Positions 35,141 through 46,424 are shown, counted from the first letter of the stretch. The stretch is DNA of 64,000 nucleotides from Metellina segmentata (GCA_947359465.1 OX375873.1:134866899-134930898), one strand, 5' to 3'. Notes: generated by a model from the sequence alone, not told the origin. A program made the numbers and translations.

Positions 35141-36734
35141 ATGGCATTTTTGGCCAGAGGGAAAAAGTGCGACTTAATTGTTTTGGCAACTGAATTAGGG
35201 GAACAGATACCTCCAAATGCTATTGTAGTCCGTTTGAAATCATTAATAACCAAATCCCCAAATTACGATGAAACGGTAGTTAGTGAATTGCTTACTTCGA
35301 TCATAACTGAGCGACTTGAGCGAGAGAAAGCAGAAGCCGATGAAAAAGAGACAGTTCCGCGAATTAGAAAGACGAGAGAAAGCAGAAGCTGATGAAAAAG
35401 AGAGACAGTTCCGTGAATTGGAAAGACGAGAGAAAGCAGAAGCCGATGAAAAGGAAAGAAATTTACGTGAATTGGAATTGCGAGCGAAAGCAGAAGCTGA
35501 TGAAAAGGAAATAAAGTTACGAGAGCTAGAATTGAAAATTGTTGAGGCTAAAAACAAAACTAGTGCTGCTACTCCAGTTTCGAGCGATGTCAAAGATAAA
35601 ACTGGAAACGACTTTTTAGGATATTTAAACTTAATGAAAGGAGTAATTTTGAATCCACCGGAAAAAGCAGAAGAATGGCCTTTCTTTTTTCATCACGCTG
35701 AACGGATGTTCCAACTGTACGAAATTCCGGAAGAATACAAAGGCAAAATTACTATACACTGTTTAAAGGGTCATGCTAAAGGATTAAACGCTCTACTAAC
35801 TGACGAAGATTTCGATAACTATCAAAAAATTAAAGAATTCGTTCTAAAAGAGCATCGAATCACTCCACTACAACATAAAAATAACTTTGATTTGTGTTTC
35901 AAATCTCACAGTGAGAGCTATGCACAATATGCATCTCGAGTAGAAGCTTCATTAGAATTATATTTAAAATCACGAGAAGTTGAAACTTTTGAAGGAATTA
36001 GAGAACTGATTATATCGGATAAAATTAAAGATCATTTACATCCAAACGTAAAATCCCATATATTACGGAAAGAAACTGGAAAATGGCTACCTGTGTCTGA
36101 ATTAGTACAGGAAATAGATAACTTCATGGTGTCGGTTCCGAAAGTAACAGATAACTTGTATCCATCTGTAGGTAAATCGTCAAATAGGAAGTATGAATCG
36201 AGTCAGTCAGACTTCATACGGAAGAAACCTACTAATTTTCAGGATGTTACATCGAAAAGAAATTTTAACAGTTTGAGGGAACAAGGAACCACCGGTAGAA
36301 AAGTTGATCTTTCGAACAATGGAATGGACAATAGGAAAATTTTTAAATGTTTCAAATGTAAGGAAGTAGGACACTTGATGAGATTTTGTCCGAAAGGAGG
36401 TGCAATGCCTCAGACGACCCAACGGCCTATGGAAAATAAACAGGAGAAAAGGGGTCTGAATAAAATATGTATTAATATGAGTAATACAATTTTGGGAAGA
36501 CGAATTCCAGTAACGAATACCGAAGGTGAACTGCCACGTGTTGAGTTAGGAATCGGAGTTAATCGATTTAAAGGTGTCATCGATAGTGGTGCCGAAATTA
36601 CAGTACTGCGGAAGTCAAAGGTACCGGAACAATATCTTCAGTCCTGTGGGACAATATATTTGAGACCTGCAATCGGACAACCTGTGGAGGCTCAGTTAGG
36701 AGCTGTTCCTTTGAGTCTATGGCCAGATGAATAA
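35141..36734 (+). pseudogene. gag-pro: gag-protease of element 3 (one 2-nt frameshift)
   Basis: The most likely start is 35141 (MAFLARGKKCDLIVLATELG). After 70 codons the frame is lost by a 2-nt deficit near 35353 and continues in 35316-36734. The second piece opens with 18-residue repeats rich in REKAEADEKERQFRELE, predicted to form a charged coiled coil. Then a capsid-like region (residues about 100-280 of that piece, with 'AERMFQLYEIPEEYKGKITI') follows, a zinc knuckle CFKCKEVGHLMRFC (about 345-358), and an aspartic protease with GVIDSGAEITVL (catalytic D about 423). A TAA at 36732-36734 stops it inside the protease-to-integrase reading frame. Gag forms the particle and the protease matures it. 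Confidence 0.92.
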
Positions 36735-36740
36735 GGTATC

Positions 36741-38264
36741 ATGCCATATGTTGAGGTGGAATGTGCTATTATGGAAGGCTTGCATGAAGAAGCTTTGATA
36801 ACCCCCAGTGTTTTTCAGCTCTTAGTGGACCAGAATCAAAGGTACCTGGGAGATGAAGGGGTGGTATCTGAACAAAAGCTTGGGGAGAAATCCATGATGA
36901 ATGTGGAGGGAAGGACCGTAGTCGAAGAAGTGGAGTCGGGTCCAGTGCTTGCTATTCCAACACCATTAGAGGAAGACGTTTCGCTCGAGGAAATGGCTGA
37001 ATCGGGAAATATGATTTCGCCCGAAGAAAGGGTTGATCCGGTAAAGAAAGACTCAACAGAGGCAATGGCTGATCCAAATGAGAAAGTGGCTGAACGGGAA
37101 GAGGCGGGAAAAGAATTTCCGCCACTGTCGCAATCTCAGAAGCTAAGAAGAGAACAACTAAAATGTCCAACTTTAGCAACTTGCTTAACAGATGCAAGAC
37201 ACGGAAAAAATAATTATTGGCTGGAAGGTGATTTGTTGTATCACAGAGGTAAAGTTGGAGGACAGGAATATGTTCAATTGGTAGTACCGGAATGTAGAAG
37301 AAAAGAAATTATGAAGCTGGCACATGAAACTCCAACAGGTGGACATTTAGCTACAAAGAAAACAAGAGATCGAATAGCTATGTCATTTTGGTGGAATGGT
37401 ATGCCAAAGGAAGTGAAGAAGCTATGTGAATCGTGTCATGAGTGTCAATTAAGACGAAGAGTTAAGATTAAAGACAGAACTCCAATCGAAGCTGTAGGTA
37501 GGCCGGAACTACCATTTCAAGTAGTAAATGCTGATATTTTGGGACCAATTGAACCAAAATCATCAAGGGGGCATCAGTACGTTCTATGTGTGATGGATCA
37601 ACATAGTAGATGGCCTGAAGCAATTCCTATTAAATCATTAACCGCAAAGGCTACATGCGAGGCTTTCCTGGAAATTTTCATGCGAACTGGGATTCCAAGA
37701 ACTATTGCGATGGACAATGGAACTAACTTTGCTGCGAAATTAACGAAAGAATTTCTTAAACGTTTGGGATCTGTCCCAATATTTTCAACTCCAGGCTATC
37801 CTCAATCGAATGGACTAGTAGAGAGATGGGTAGGAACTATAAAGTCAATGTTGCATCACGCAATAAATTCGCAAGGTAGAGGTTGGGACAAACAACTTCC
37901 ATTTTTACTGTGGGCATATCGAGAAGTGCCAAACGAAACAACAGGTGTTGCTCCATTTCTGTTAGTACATGGACGACCACCTGTAGGTCCATTAGCTATA
38001 CTGAAGTCCAGTTGGGAAGATGACGTTACGTTACCGCAAGGTATTGGAGAATCGGTAACAGACTATTTGAAAAAATTACGCCGAAGTCTGGAAAGTGCTA
38101 CAGAATTTGCTAATAACATGACTAAGGATAAACAAGAAAGGTACGTTCATTACCATAATTTAAGATCAAGAAATACAGAATTTTCGATAGGTGATGAAGT
38201 TATCGTCCTAGTTCCAGACTCAACGAATAAGTTATGTGCAAATGGAAGGGTCCAGGAGAAATAG
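36741..38264 (+). pseudogene. int: Integrase of element 3, located before RT
   Basis: In frame with the preceding protease apart from one stop. After a glutamate-rich linker (about residues 30-135) comes the zinc domain, with H195 and H202 (HETPTGGH) and cysteines at about 229-236 (CHEC-type). The core has D265 (NADILGP), D325 (AMDNGTNF) and E361 (NGLVERWVG): D-x59-D-x35-E, all catalytic residues present. Integrase joins the cDNA to host DNA. The reading frame is lost at about 38240 by an apparent 1-nt deletion in an A run and continues in the next ORF as the KWKGPGEIVG region, a GPY/F-type tail. Confidence 0.93.
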
Positions 38265-39870
38265 TTGGAAAGAAACCACCTCATTCATATACTGTTAAGT
38301 TACCGGATGGCAGTGTAAGACACTTACACCAAAATAAACTTAGGAAGTACATACAGCCTATAAGAACTATCGGAATCATTTACGAGACAGACCAAGAGTT
38401 TGGTGATATTGATCATGTACCTATAGAGAAGGGTAGAATTCTCGAGGATGATTTCGAGAAGCTCGAGGGAACGGATAACTGGAGAAATCTATCTCCAAAG
38501 CAGAAGAGTGAGCTGTTTCAGATAGTGCAAAAATATCATTCGACATTTAATGGAGAACTGAAGAGAGCAAAGGTGGGCTCGCATGAAATCAGACTTAAAG
38601 CGGGTGTTGAGAGAAAACAACCCCATATCTACAGAGTTCCTGAATCGTTAAAACCAGAAGTTGAGAAACAAATAACTGAATTGCTAAAGAAAGATCTGAT
38701 TGAACCATCTATAGCAGAAATTGTATATCCATTGGTTTGTGTATCAAAGAAAGATGGAACTATTCGTTTGTGTTGTGATTATCGAGGATTGAACGCGGAA
38801 AGTTCCATAGCTCCCTTTCCTATGCAGAACTCTGAACAACTCAGATTTAAAGCTGGTGCTGCCAAATATTTGACTACACTGGACATTCTGAAGGGATATT
38901 GGGAAATCCCGTTAGCAGAGAACAGTCGAGAACTGACCAGTTTTGTGTCTCCAAAGGGACAATATAAGTGGAAAGTAATGCCCTTTGGGTTGTCAGGTGC
39001 CCCAGCAACTTTTCAAAGGATCATGAATCAGATATTACGACCATATAATGAGTTTGCAGAAAGCTTCCTGGATGGTATTATTATATACTCCTCAAGTTGG
39101 GAAGAACATTTGAGACACTTAAGATCAATTTTGGAACTTTTGCAGGAGTGTAACTTTTCTGCTAATTTAAGTAAATGCTCTTTTGCCAAAGCCAAGGTAA
39201 AATATTTAGGTCATGTAGTTGGATCAGGAGAACATGGTCCAGACCCGGATAAAATTGCATCCATAAAAAATTTCAAAACTCCAAAGACCAAGAAATCTTT
39301 AAGATCTGCTTTGGGTTTATTTAACTATTATCGAGAATATGTCCCTAACTATGCTAACATTGCTAAACCATTGACAGATTTGACTAGGAAAGCTATTCCT
39401 AATGAAATACCATGGTCAGAGGAAGCTGATAAAGCTTTTAAACATCTGAAAGAGAGCTTATGCAGAGTGACATCTTTGTATACACCGGATTTGTCAAAAA
39501 CTTTTGAACTACATACAGATGCATCAGTGACTGGAATAGGAGCGTGTTTGATGCAGCGAGACAGTGAAGGGAATCCAAAACCTATCACATTTTCTAGCCA
39601 GAAGTTATCGCCTGCTCAAACCAAATGGAGTACTATCGAAAGGGAAGCATATGCAGTGATCTGGGCTCTAGGAAAATTCGAGGTATGGACTTATGGAAAC
39701 CAGATACTGTTGTTTACAGATCACAACCCTTTGAAATTTCTAACCGAGGGCATTCCCAAGAATGCTAGACTTCAAAGGTGGTCCTTAGCTCTCGTTATCA
39801 AGTAAATATCGCTCATAAGCCAGGTAACAAAAATGTAATAGCTGATGCATTATCAAGAATTTATGAATAA
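38234..39870 (+). pseudogene. pol: Integrase tail, reverse transcriptase and RNase H of element 3
   Basis: Residues 3-40 are the integrase tail (KWKGPGEIVG..HLHQNKLRKYI). A linker then leads to RT, which has RLCCDYRGLN, TLDILKGYW (catalytic D217) and KVMPFGLSGAPATFQ. The YxDD box reads FLDG (residues 278-281), so the second aspartate is glycine. RNase H has D429 (HTDAS), glutamate in IEREAYA (about 469-471) and D496 (FTDHNPL). The open frame ends at 39805 through a 1-nt loss, beyond which another frame continues with HKPGNKNVIADALSRIYE to a TAA at 39868-39870, the normal end of RNase H. Confidence 0.93.
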
Positions 39871-40278
39871 GAGTAAAATTGAAAATTATAATTTCACTTT
39901 GTATAGTATTATATAGTATTATATACATTTATTTGGATAACTTATCATTTATGTGTGTTCATAAGAGAATATTTCAGTGTGCTTATTTTTTGTATTTGAA
40001 TATTAAGATTTTTACACAAAATGAGATTTGAACTAAGCTTGGTGATGTGAGCTCTAGCATGTGAGCTGAGTCGAGTGGGACACAGACATATACACACTCT
40101 GGCTCTTGATAACTTTGATAGATCTAAGGACTTTTCAGAATAGCGAGAGACTGATGCTTAGGGCTGACTCACCAGGTAAGATGTTTGATTTATCTTCTGT
40201 CATCTTTAGGACATTATTTCAAACTTAAGTAGTTTCCATCTGCGGGACAAGGTCCAGCATTGGAAACTGGAGGGAAGG
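39871..40278 (+). other. 3' untranslated region of element 3
   Basis: About 400 bp between the end of pol and the LTR with no ORF. It ends with the purine-rich tract tggaaactggagggaagg. Confidence 0.8.
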
Positions 40279-40650
40279 TGTGAACTTTGATACTTCCGTT
40301 ATACGTGCAGAGCAGTTGTCGGGTTTGCACTCAGTACCCCGTGGCTCCAACAAGACTACTGTTCATTTAGCACCCAGAACCTGGCAACACTGTGATTAAA
40401 AAAAAATATGTAAAACGAGAAGAAGACGAAAGAGTTTGGCGGTAGAATCGAGCTATGGTAGAACCGGGGGTTCTCAGGACTGATTAATTGTAATCATGTT
40501 TAACTAATTATTTGTTTTTATCTTTTAGATCTTTATGTCTGTCCAGTCCCGTGCTGTTTTGTTTCAATAAACTTGTTGATTCATAAGAAAAGTCTCCGAG
40601 TGTTTCCACTTGAATTTCCCACATCGAACCAGCTTTACCCAAGCATGATA
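40279..40650 (+). repeat. 3' LTR of element 3
   Basis: Almost identical to the 5' LTR; followed by the duplication GCCAT. Confidence 0.93.
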
Positions 40651-40655
40651 GCCAT

Positions 40656-42081
40656 AGTGGCAGCTTTTTAAAATAAAAATAATTTTTGAGGTCATATAAT
40701 AAGTATTTGCACAAAAAATTTAAAAATGATGTCATAAGAAGTCTTTTGATAAGTACATATATGTACATACACGGAACACGTGAAAAGTAACTTTGGATTA
40801 CACAAAACAAAATGATTAAAATTACTATATATCAATCTGAACAAAAATCGTAAGTGTAATTTTCGGCTAAATTGCAGTCGCTGCACTCTGCATGTGCCCA
40901 TTTGCCACAACAATCACATTACGCAAGTTTTCGTATTGGTAACAAAAGGCATCGTCATTTTCAGTTCATTCCGTCACATAATTTTCTTTTCTTGCGCCCT
41001 TTTCCTGGTACACTTTCTTGTTTTCTTCTTTTTACTGACCTTCCTCTTTTCTCTTCTTGCTTTCCACCCTTTTCTTTTATTTGTCCTCTTTTTTCAATAA
41101 AATTCAATCCAGTTAAAACACCTTTGGAATTCTTAAGTTAACTATATCAGTGGCAATATCATTATATGGTGGTATTTACCCCGTCATAACAATAGGGCGG
41201 ATTGGACACTGGGAATAACAAAGAAATGTTTAATCTCCTAGTTATTCTGCAATATATTATTCTTCAGAAAATATGCTATCTAGTCAAGGTAGTTTAAAAT
41301 GTCCAAATTTGAGTTCAACTATACTTACTATGAACTTCACAGTTCACCAAAATAACATGGAAAACACTGCAAAACACAAACGCCGATGAAACGTAACAGG
41401 ATGCCAATCTAGCGGTGACTGCTCAAGGCAGCTTGTTTCAGATGCCTCTAGGGTACAACACTGTCTCGGTGCGATCATATCACAACTGGAGGAATGGGTG
41501 GCGTTGTTGCTCATGGTGGCGGTATTGTAGTATCTTCCCTGATCAGAATGTATTAACCAGAATGCATAGAGTAGTTCAGCATATGCATATAAATACCTTA
41601 TGTCGTTTTATAAACAAAAGGGTTTCTCAAAACTATCATACAATAATTAAAAATGTATTTCTAAAACTAATAAAACCATAACTTATTTTGATTACAGTTG
41701 TTGAACTAAAAACATCAAATTGAAAATCCAGAAATGCATCGTAAAAAAATTTTAATAAAAGCTTTGAACGAAAAGTAATAAATGTATCTGTTTTTCCACT
41801 ACAAATGGATTTTTGGAATATAACGCGGACACAAATAAAAAATAAAAAAAACATACGATAAAAAAATAGTACCAAGGATGCTATATAAACTAACAGTTAT
41901 TTTTGAAAAGATTTTGTTCTTTCTATTTTATTTGCAATGTTTTATTCTTTTTATCGTCTATTCCAAATATTCAGAATTTTTTTTATTTTTCGTAAAGAAC
42001 TAATAAGGCTCTAAATAAATAAAGTATTAGAATTTAAATCCCGTAAAAACAGTTTTTGGAAAAAGAATTGATTTGGATTAG
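40656..42081. other. No recognised feature
   Basis: AT-rich sequence. Small ORFs around 40872-41141 and 41415-41681 have no recognisable domain. Confidence 0.35.
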
Positions 42082-42478
42082 CAATTCGCACCTCGGCAAG
42101 AAAAGTGACACAACTAAAAATTGCAGAATTTGAGAAACGTCAACTTAAGGGATACTATAAAACTTGTATTGAAATAGTATAAGCTTCTTTTAAATTTTAG
42201 GTAAGTATTTATGGTAGTAGCTTCTATTATATTCTATAGAATAGTAAGAATTGTAGAATTTGAGAAACGTCAACTTAAGGGATACTATAAAACTTGTATT
42301 GAAATAGTATAAGCTTCTTTTAAATTTTAGGTAAATATTTATGGTAGTAGCTTCTATTATTTTCTATAGAATACTAATATAACGCCCTGGGGCACCTCAT
42401 ACATATTTTTCAATAACATAACATCAAAAATTTAATTTTTTTTGACTCGTGTCACTTTTCTTGCCGGAGTTTGAATTG
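42082..42478. mobile_element. MITE with CGGCAAGAAAAGTGACAC inverted ends
   Basis: The left end (from 42082) reads CAATTCGCAC..CGGCAAGAAAAGTGACAC and the right end is its inverse with few changes, giving TIRs of about 30 bp. The interior holds a direct tandem duplication of 130 bp (42121-42250 and 42251-42379) that is almost exact. No transposase remains, and the superfamily is not evident. Confidence 0.7.
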
Positions 42479-42875
42479 TAATACAATCCAAGTAATTGCA
42501 ATACTCAATATACCTTCCAGCTACTTCAAAACTAACAAAATATGGTTGATTTAATAATAGTCACGCATATGTTTTAACATGAATCTTTCATAAGTTTAAA
42601 AACAACTATATAGCAGTACCCGTACGGTCTATGACAAAGTTACGCTTTTAAAAAAGTCAATATAACGGATTCTGACAAAACCAAAGGAAGCAGTAATAAA
42701 CAAAAAATTGCACAAATGATAAAAATTAATATACTTTCAAAAAGTCTTAAAACTAACAATAAAAGCAAGAAACAATAAAATTGCAGAAATGATAGAAATT
42801 CAAAAGTAAGTTATGCTTTTAAAAAGCCTTAACACTAATCACTGAATCCCACGAACAACGTAAAGTAATACCAAA
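42479..42875. other. No recognised feature
   Basis: AT-rich sequence with an imperfect internal echo ('gcagaaatgat..agaaattc' near 42700 and 42785). Confidence 0.35.
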
Positions 42876-43240
42876 ATTGGCCGGCGCCTCCGAGTATTTT
42901 TTCACGTGTCTTTTACAGTTTCACTTCCCATTGCATCAGAAATAATTAATTTTTGCAAGCTAAGCTAAATTCATCTTGCCACGCCGTGATCCATCTGTTC
43001 CCATTTATTTACTATAAGATGTCCCATCAAATAATACCATATTAGGCAATGAAATCTGTCTGAGTATTGCTGATCAAGGAATAATTAATTTATTGATACG
43101 CAGCTTGTAACTTGCTGCGCCATCTCTTGTAGCACTCGAATCATGACTGTGGTCTAATAAAGACGTCTTTTTCATTGCTCTCTGTCCTGCTCGTATTTTA
43201 AGAGTAATTAAGTAGTGAGACTTGTAAGAAAGTCTTCACA
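42876..43240 (+). repeat. 5'-truncated solo LTR of the element 1 family
   Basis: From 'ttggccggcgcctccgagta' onward it follows the element 1 LTR to its end, including 'taataaagacgtctttttc' and 'agtagtgagacttgtaagaaag'. The first 45 bp or so of the LTR are missing. The end adjoins a long (CA)n(TA)n microsatellite. Confidence 0.88.
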
Positions 43241-43247
43241 CACACAC

Positions 43248-43336
<89 letters not shown>
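43237..43336. repeat. (CA)n(TA)n compound microsatellite
   Basis: A short CA run (to about 43248) is followed by about 87 bp of pure TA. The ORF 43208-43426 with a long YI repeat is only its translation. Confidence 0.95.
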
Positions 43337-43337
<1 letters not shown>

Positions 43338-43436
43338 CGCTTTTCAAAAAGTCTTAAAACTAAAGCAAGAAACAATACAACCTGAAAAGAGCGACTGCAT
43401 ATGAAAGTAAAAAGTAACAGAACCAATGAAATCTAC

Positions 43437-43645
43437 GTATTCTAATTTCAGCAACCTTGAATATTCTTCAGTAGTAGTCAGTTGTGTCCTTGGAACTTGG
43501 TGCGCGTTTAAAAAAAATAAAGAAACACGGAGGAAAAAAAAGCTCCGATTTCAGCAACCCTGAATATTCTCCTGTAACAGTCAGTGACATCATTTGAAAC
43601 TTAGCCCGCGTCCAAAATAAATAAAGAAACGCGAAGGGGAAAATT
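43437..43645. repeat. Diverged tandem duplication, about 105 bp per unit
   Basis: 'atttcagcaaccttgaatattct..cgcg..aaataaagaaacacgga' is followed by a second version with the same order and many substitutions. Confidence 0.65.
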
Positions 43646-43659
43646 AATTAAAAAATGTT

Positions 43660-43800
43660 CTAGATTAAATTTTAAAATTCAGGCTTCCAAGGCCTTCAAT
43701 AACTTTTAGGACTACCTGTGTGCCAAATTTCACAATTGTAAGTGCTATAGATTCGTCTGAACATCTCCCACAGAGACAAAGACACACATACATTTCCTTT
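43660..43800. repeat. Possible LINE 3'-end-like sequence
   Basis: 'gtgtgccaaatttcacaattgtaagtgctatag' followed by 'agacaaagacacacatac' has the look of common non-LTR or DNA element ends in arthropods. The match is by general resemblance only. Confidence 0.3.
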
Positions 43801-44084
43801 TGTAATAGAAAAGAAATTATAAATAATGTATTCACCAAGCTATAAAGTATGGTGTGTAAAATATAGAAAAATTTATGAATATAGCATGTTGAATTTGTTA
43901 TGTGATAATGGTACAAAAACACAAACACAAAATCGAACATAGAACGTTAAGACGATCAGACAGACTTATGCAAACAAGTTCAGTCACAAAATTAATGTAA
44001 GATAGATTATTCATATACCATTATGCTGAATTCCAAGAAAGTTTCCGTACCAACATTTTTATGGAACACGCATCTATTGATTAA

Positions 44085-44537
44085 GGCCCGGTGCACACAT
44101 CCGGTTTTTCAACGTGTGGCGCCGCTGCGGCACCGAAGCCCAACTATGCACACATAACCGTGAAATTACGCAAGTACTCATTTCGCGCCATTTGCGATAA
44201 ATATTCTATCGAAGAAAACGTGTTTATTTCGCTTACTTGGTGTACAAAAAAGTATATTTTGAAACAAAATAGACGTTACTGGATACAACCATTTAGTAAT
44301 TATTATTTATATTCCATTTATTTATGAAAACAAGGTACTTCAGAACTGAGACGCGTGTATGGCGAGCTGCGGCGCTGTGGGTAACTGTGGTACAAATTGC
44401 ACGCAAGTTGGACGTGCGTCGCCGCAGCGGCGCTGGAGGCATGTGTGCACTACTGCATTGGATCTGATGTATCTCAGACCGCACTTGCGTCGCTGCAGCG
44501 GCGCTGCACGTTAAAAAATTGATGTGTGCACATGGCC
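44085..44537. mobile_element. MITE with GGCC..GTGCACACATC ends and repeated GC-rich motifs
   Basis: Left end GGCCCGGTGCACACATC and right end the inverse of GGCCATGTGCACACATC. The flanks are TAA and TAG, so a 3-bp TWA-like duplication (Harbinger-type) is possible but not exact. Inside are at least four GC-rich related blocks ('gcgccgctgcggc' near 44118, 'gctgcggcgctg' near 44370, 'cgccgcagcggcgctgg' near 44418, 'cgctgcagcggcgctg' near 44487) that can pair with each other. No coding region. Confidence 0.72.
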
Positions 44538-45419
44538 TAGTTGTTGTTTTTTTATCTCCTTTCTGTTGCCACATATAAAAAAAACATCAATTTAAAATAA
44601 ATGCAAACAATAAATTCTGAAACTAGCTACATAAAACGAAAAATCGTTCGCAAAACATAAATTAAATTTGTACTTTGAAATGAATAACTATCGTCTCTAA
44701 TAAAATATGAATAAAAATGTTTACTTTTGAATAACTATACGCTTGGTAAAATACATGTTTCTGATATTTTACTCAACAACTTTCTATTAATTTCATAACC
44801 AGATGTCTCTGTAGCAATGCCTGCCATTCAAATAAAAGAATGCCTCTTTCTACATCGCCGGAAAATTGGGTTTCAGAAAATGATCCTTACAATTGAGAAG
44901 CTAAGAATAGTTATGCACTTCACATTATAAAGGTCAGATTCCTGTAGATTTCTTCAAATAGTTTCTAAATATCAAGCAAGTCAAAATTATAAATCAAGCC
45001 TTTCTTGAAGCATTACCATCAAATAAATTTCACATGATAATCTAATAGAAATTGCAACATCTTTCGGGAAATAACGTCAGCCAGAGAATAAATATTTGAA
45101 AGATAATTGTTAAAGTATAGTCTACGTAGTGTGGAAAATTTAATTTTATTTTAAATGAATAATTTCCCTCAATAGTTACTGGCGAAGTAATGCATTTGAA
45201 ATTAATGTTTGAACATAGTGTCTGTCCGGTGGATTTTTTACGAAAGAGATAATAAATTTGTTCTGTGAAATATATCTCATTTTCAAATAGCTTTGTATAC
45301 ATTTATGTGCTCAACAACTTTTACTTAAATATAATGGGAACTGTGATAGGGGGGCAGTTAAAGTATCAGAATAGCAACAACAGGGTTGCGAGAGATACTC
45401 GGCACAACTAAAGACCTTC
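44538..45419. other. No recognised feature
   Basis: AT-rich. The minus-strand ORF 45042-45302 has no recognisable domain. Confidence 0.35.
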
Positions 45420-45665
45420 GTGTACAAAAGGGCTTGGAGCACGTTAAATCCGTCGAGGTCTCAAACGCTCTCACGTTGGCGTGGTGTAGAAGTCTGGAGA
45501 GTGGAGTACTCAGCCCAGGCGTTGACCTCGTCAACTAAACTCACTTCAAAATGATGAGGTTCTCAGAGTTCTTATTGTTCTCAGAGTTCTCCCTTTAGGG
45601 CCAATCCCAGACCGTCGCCAATAGCCCGTTGTTTTTCAACAGTGTTACATTGATTAAAATACCTA
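45420..45665 (+). repeat. SINE copy (body), mutated
   Basis: Keeps 'acgttaaatccgtcg', 'gtctggagagtggagtac', 'cgttgacctcgtc', 'cagaccgtcgccaatagcccgttg' and a 'taccataccattacc' tail. Confidence 0.7.
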
Positions 45666-46424
45666 CCATACCATTACCTGATGTTGTATGGATTATGGGG
45701 CCAAAATGGCCGTTGTAAAACATTTGTATGTCCTTAAAAACCCGTTAAGCCAACTTTCTAAAGGACGGGCTCTGGTATTAATCCTGACCTGGCACGAAGT
45801 ACGCCAGTTTGCCTCTTCGTGAGGTGTTCAACTACAATCCCATGAAAGCATCGTGAGAATAATCTGCTGTACACGCGTCACTTATTCATAGGAGGGAAGT
45901 GCTGTCACTTATTCCTAGACTCGCGTTTGCCTTCAGGGGTGAATGGAGCCATCAAGCAACTGGGGATGGCTGACATTTTTCACATTCGCTCCGCACTTAG
46001 TTTGTGAATATTCCAAACAGAGCCTTCAGTGGAGGTTGTCTTCAGGCTAAGAATTAAGTTTCTTTTGAACAGGCGCATGCATAAAAGAGGTGCCTTTCTT
46101 CAACCGCTATTTCGGAACTTACCTTCTGCAAACTCTCATTGACGGAATTATGCGGTGACTACGAGGTGATGCTTTTCTGTGTTCTTCAATAGCTGTTAGT
46201 ATACTAAGATTGTAGAAGTAATTTTTTTTTGTAGTTGGGACCATGTGTATTTGCTTATTAAGATTATTAACATAAACATTGACAAAACCCCAAATACCTC
46301 TATTTCCGCTTTAACTGTAATATAAGGATGTTGAATTTTGTTTGTGTTAATGGTGAAACTGCAAAAGAGACCATTACGTCTGAGTCACCGTTTTGTGCAT
46401 GCTGTATACTCAACCCTCCTGATG

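Larger units (their letters stand above)
33663..40650 (+). mobile_element. Ty3/gypsy retrotransposon with integrase upstream of RT, Gmr1-like order (element 3)
   Basis: Nearly identical 372-bp LTRs (33663-34034 and 40279-40650; about 5 substitutions by eye) start TGTGAAC and end ATGATA. A 5-bp duplication GCCAT flanks them (33658-33662, 40651-40655). A purine-rich run (gggaagg) lies directly before the 3' LTR. The domain order is Gag, zinc knuckle, protease, integrase with GPY/F-type tail, RT, RNase H, the reverse of the usual Ty3/gypsy order for integrase and RT. Only a few lesions break the coding region: a 2-nt loss in gag, one stop after protease and two 1-nt losses in pol. Confidence 0.95.

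Noticed and set aside
36741..39870. Integrase and RT from two different elements side by side
   Set aside because: The integrase tail continues directly into the RT-bearing ORF across a 1-nt lesion, and one LTR pair with one 5-bp duplication encloses both.
40872..41141. Phenylalanine- and leucine-rich ORF resembling a membrane protein
   Set aside because: It is a pyrimidine-rich low-complexity stretch open in two frames at once.
43208..43426. 72-codon minus ORF with a long tyrosine-isoleucine repeat
   Set aside because: It is the translation of the (TA)n microsatellite.
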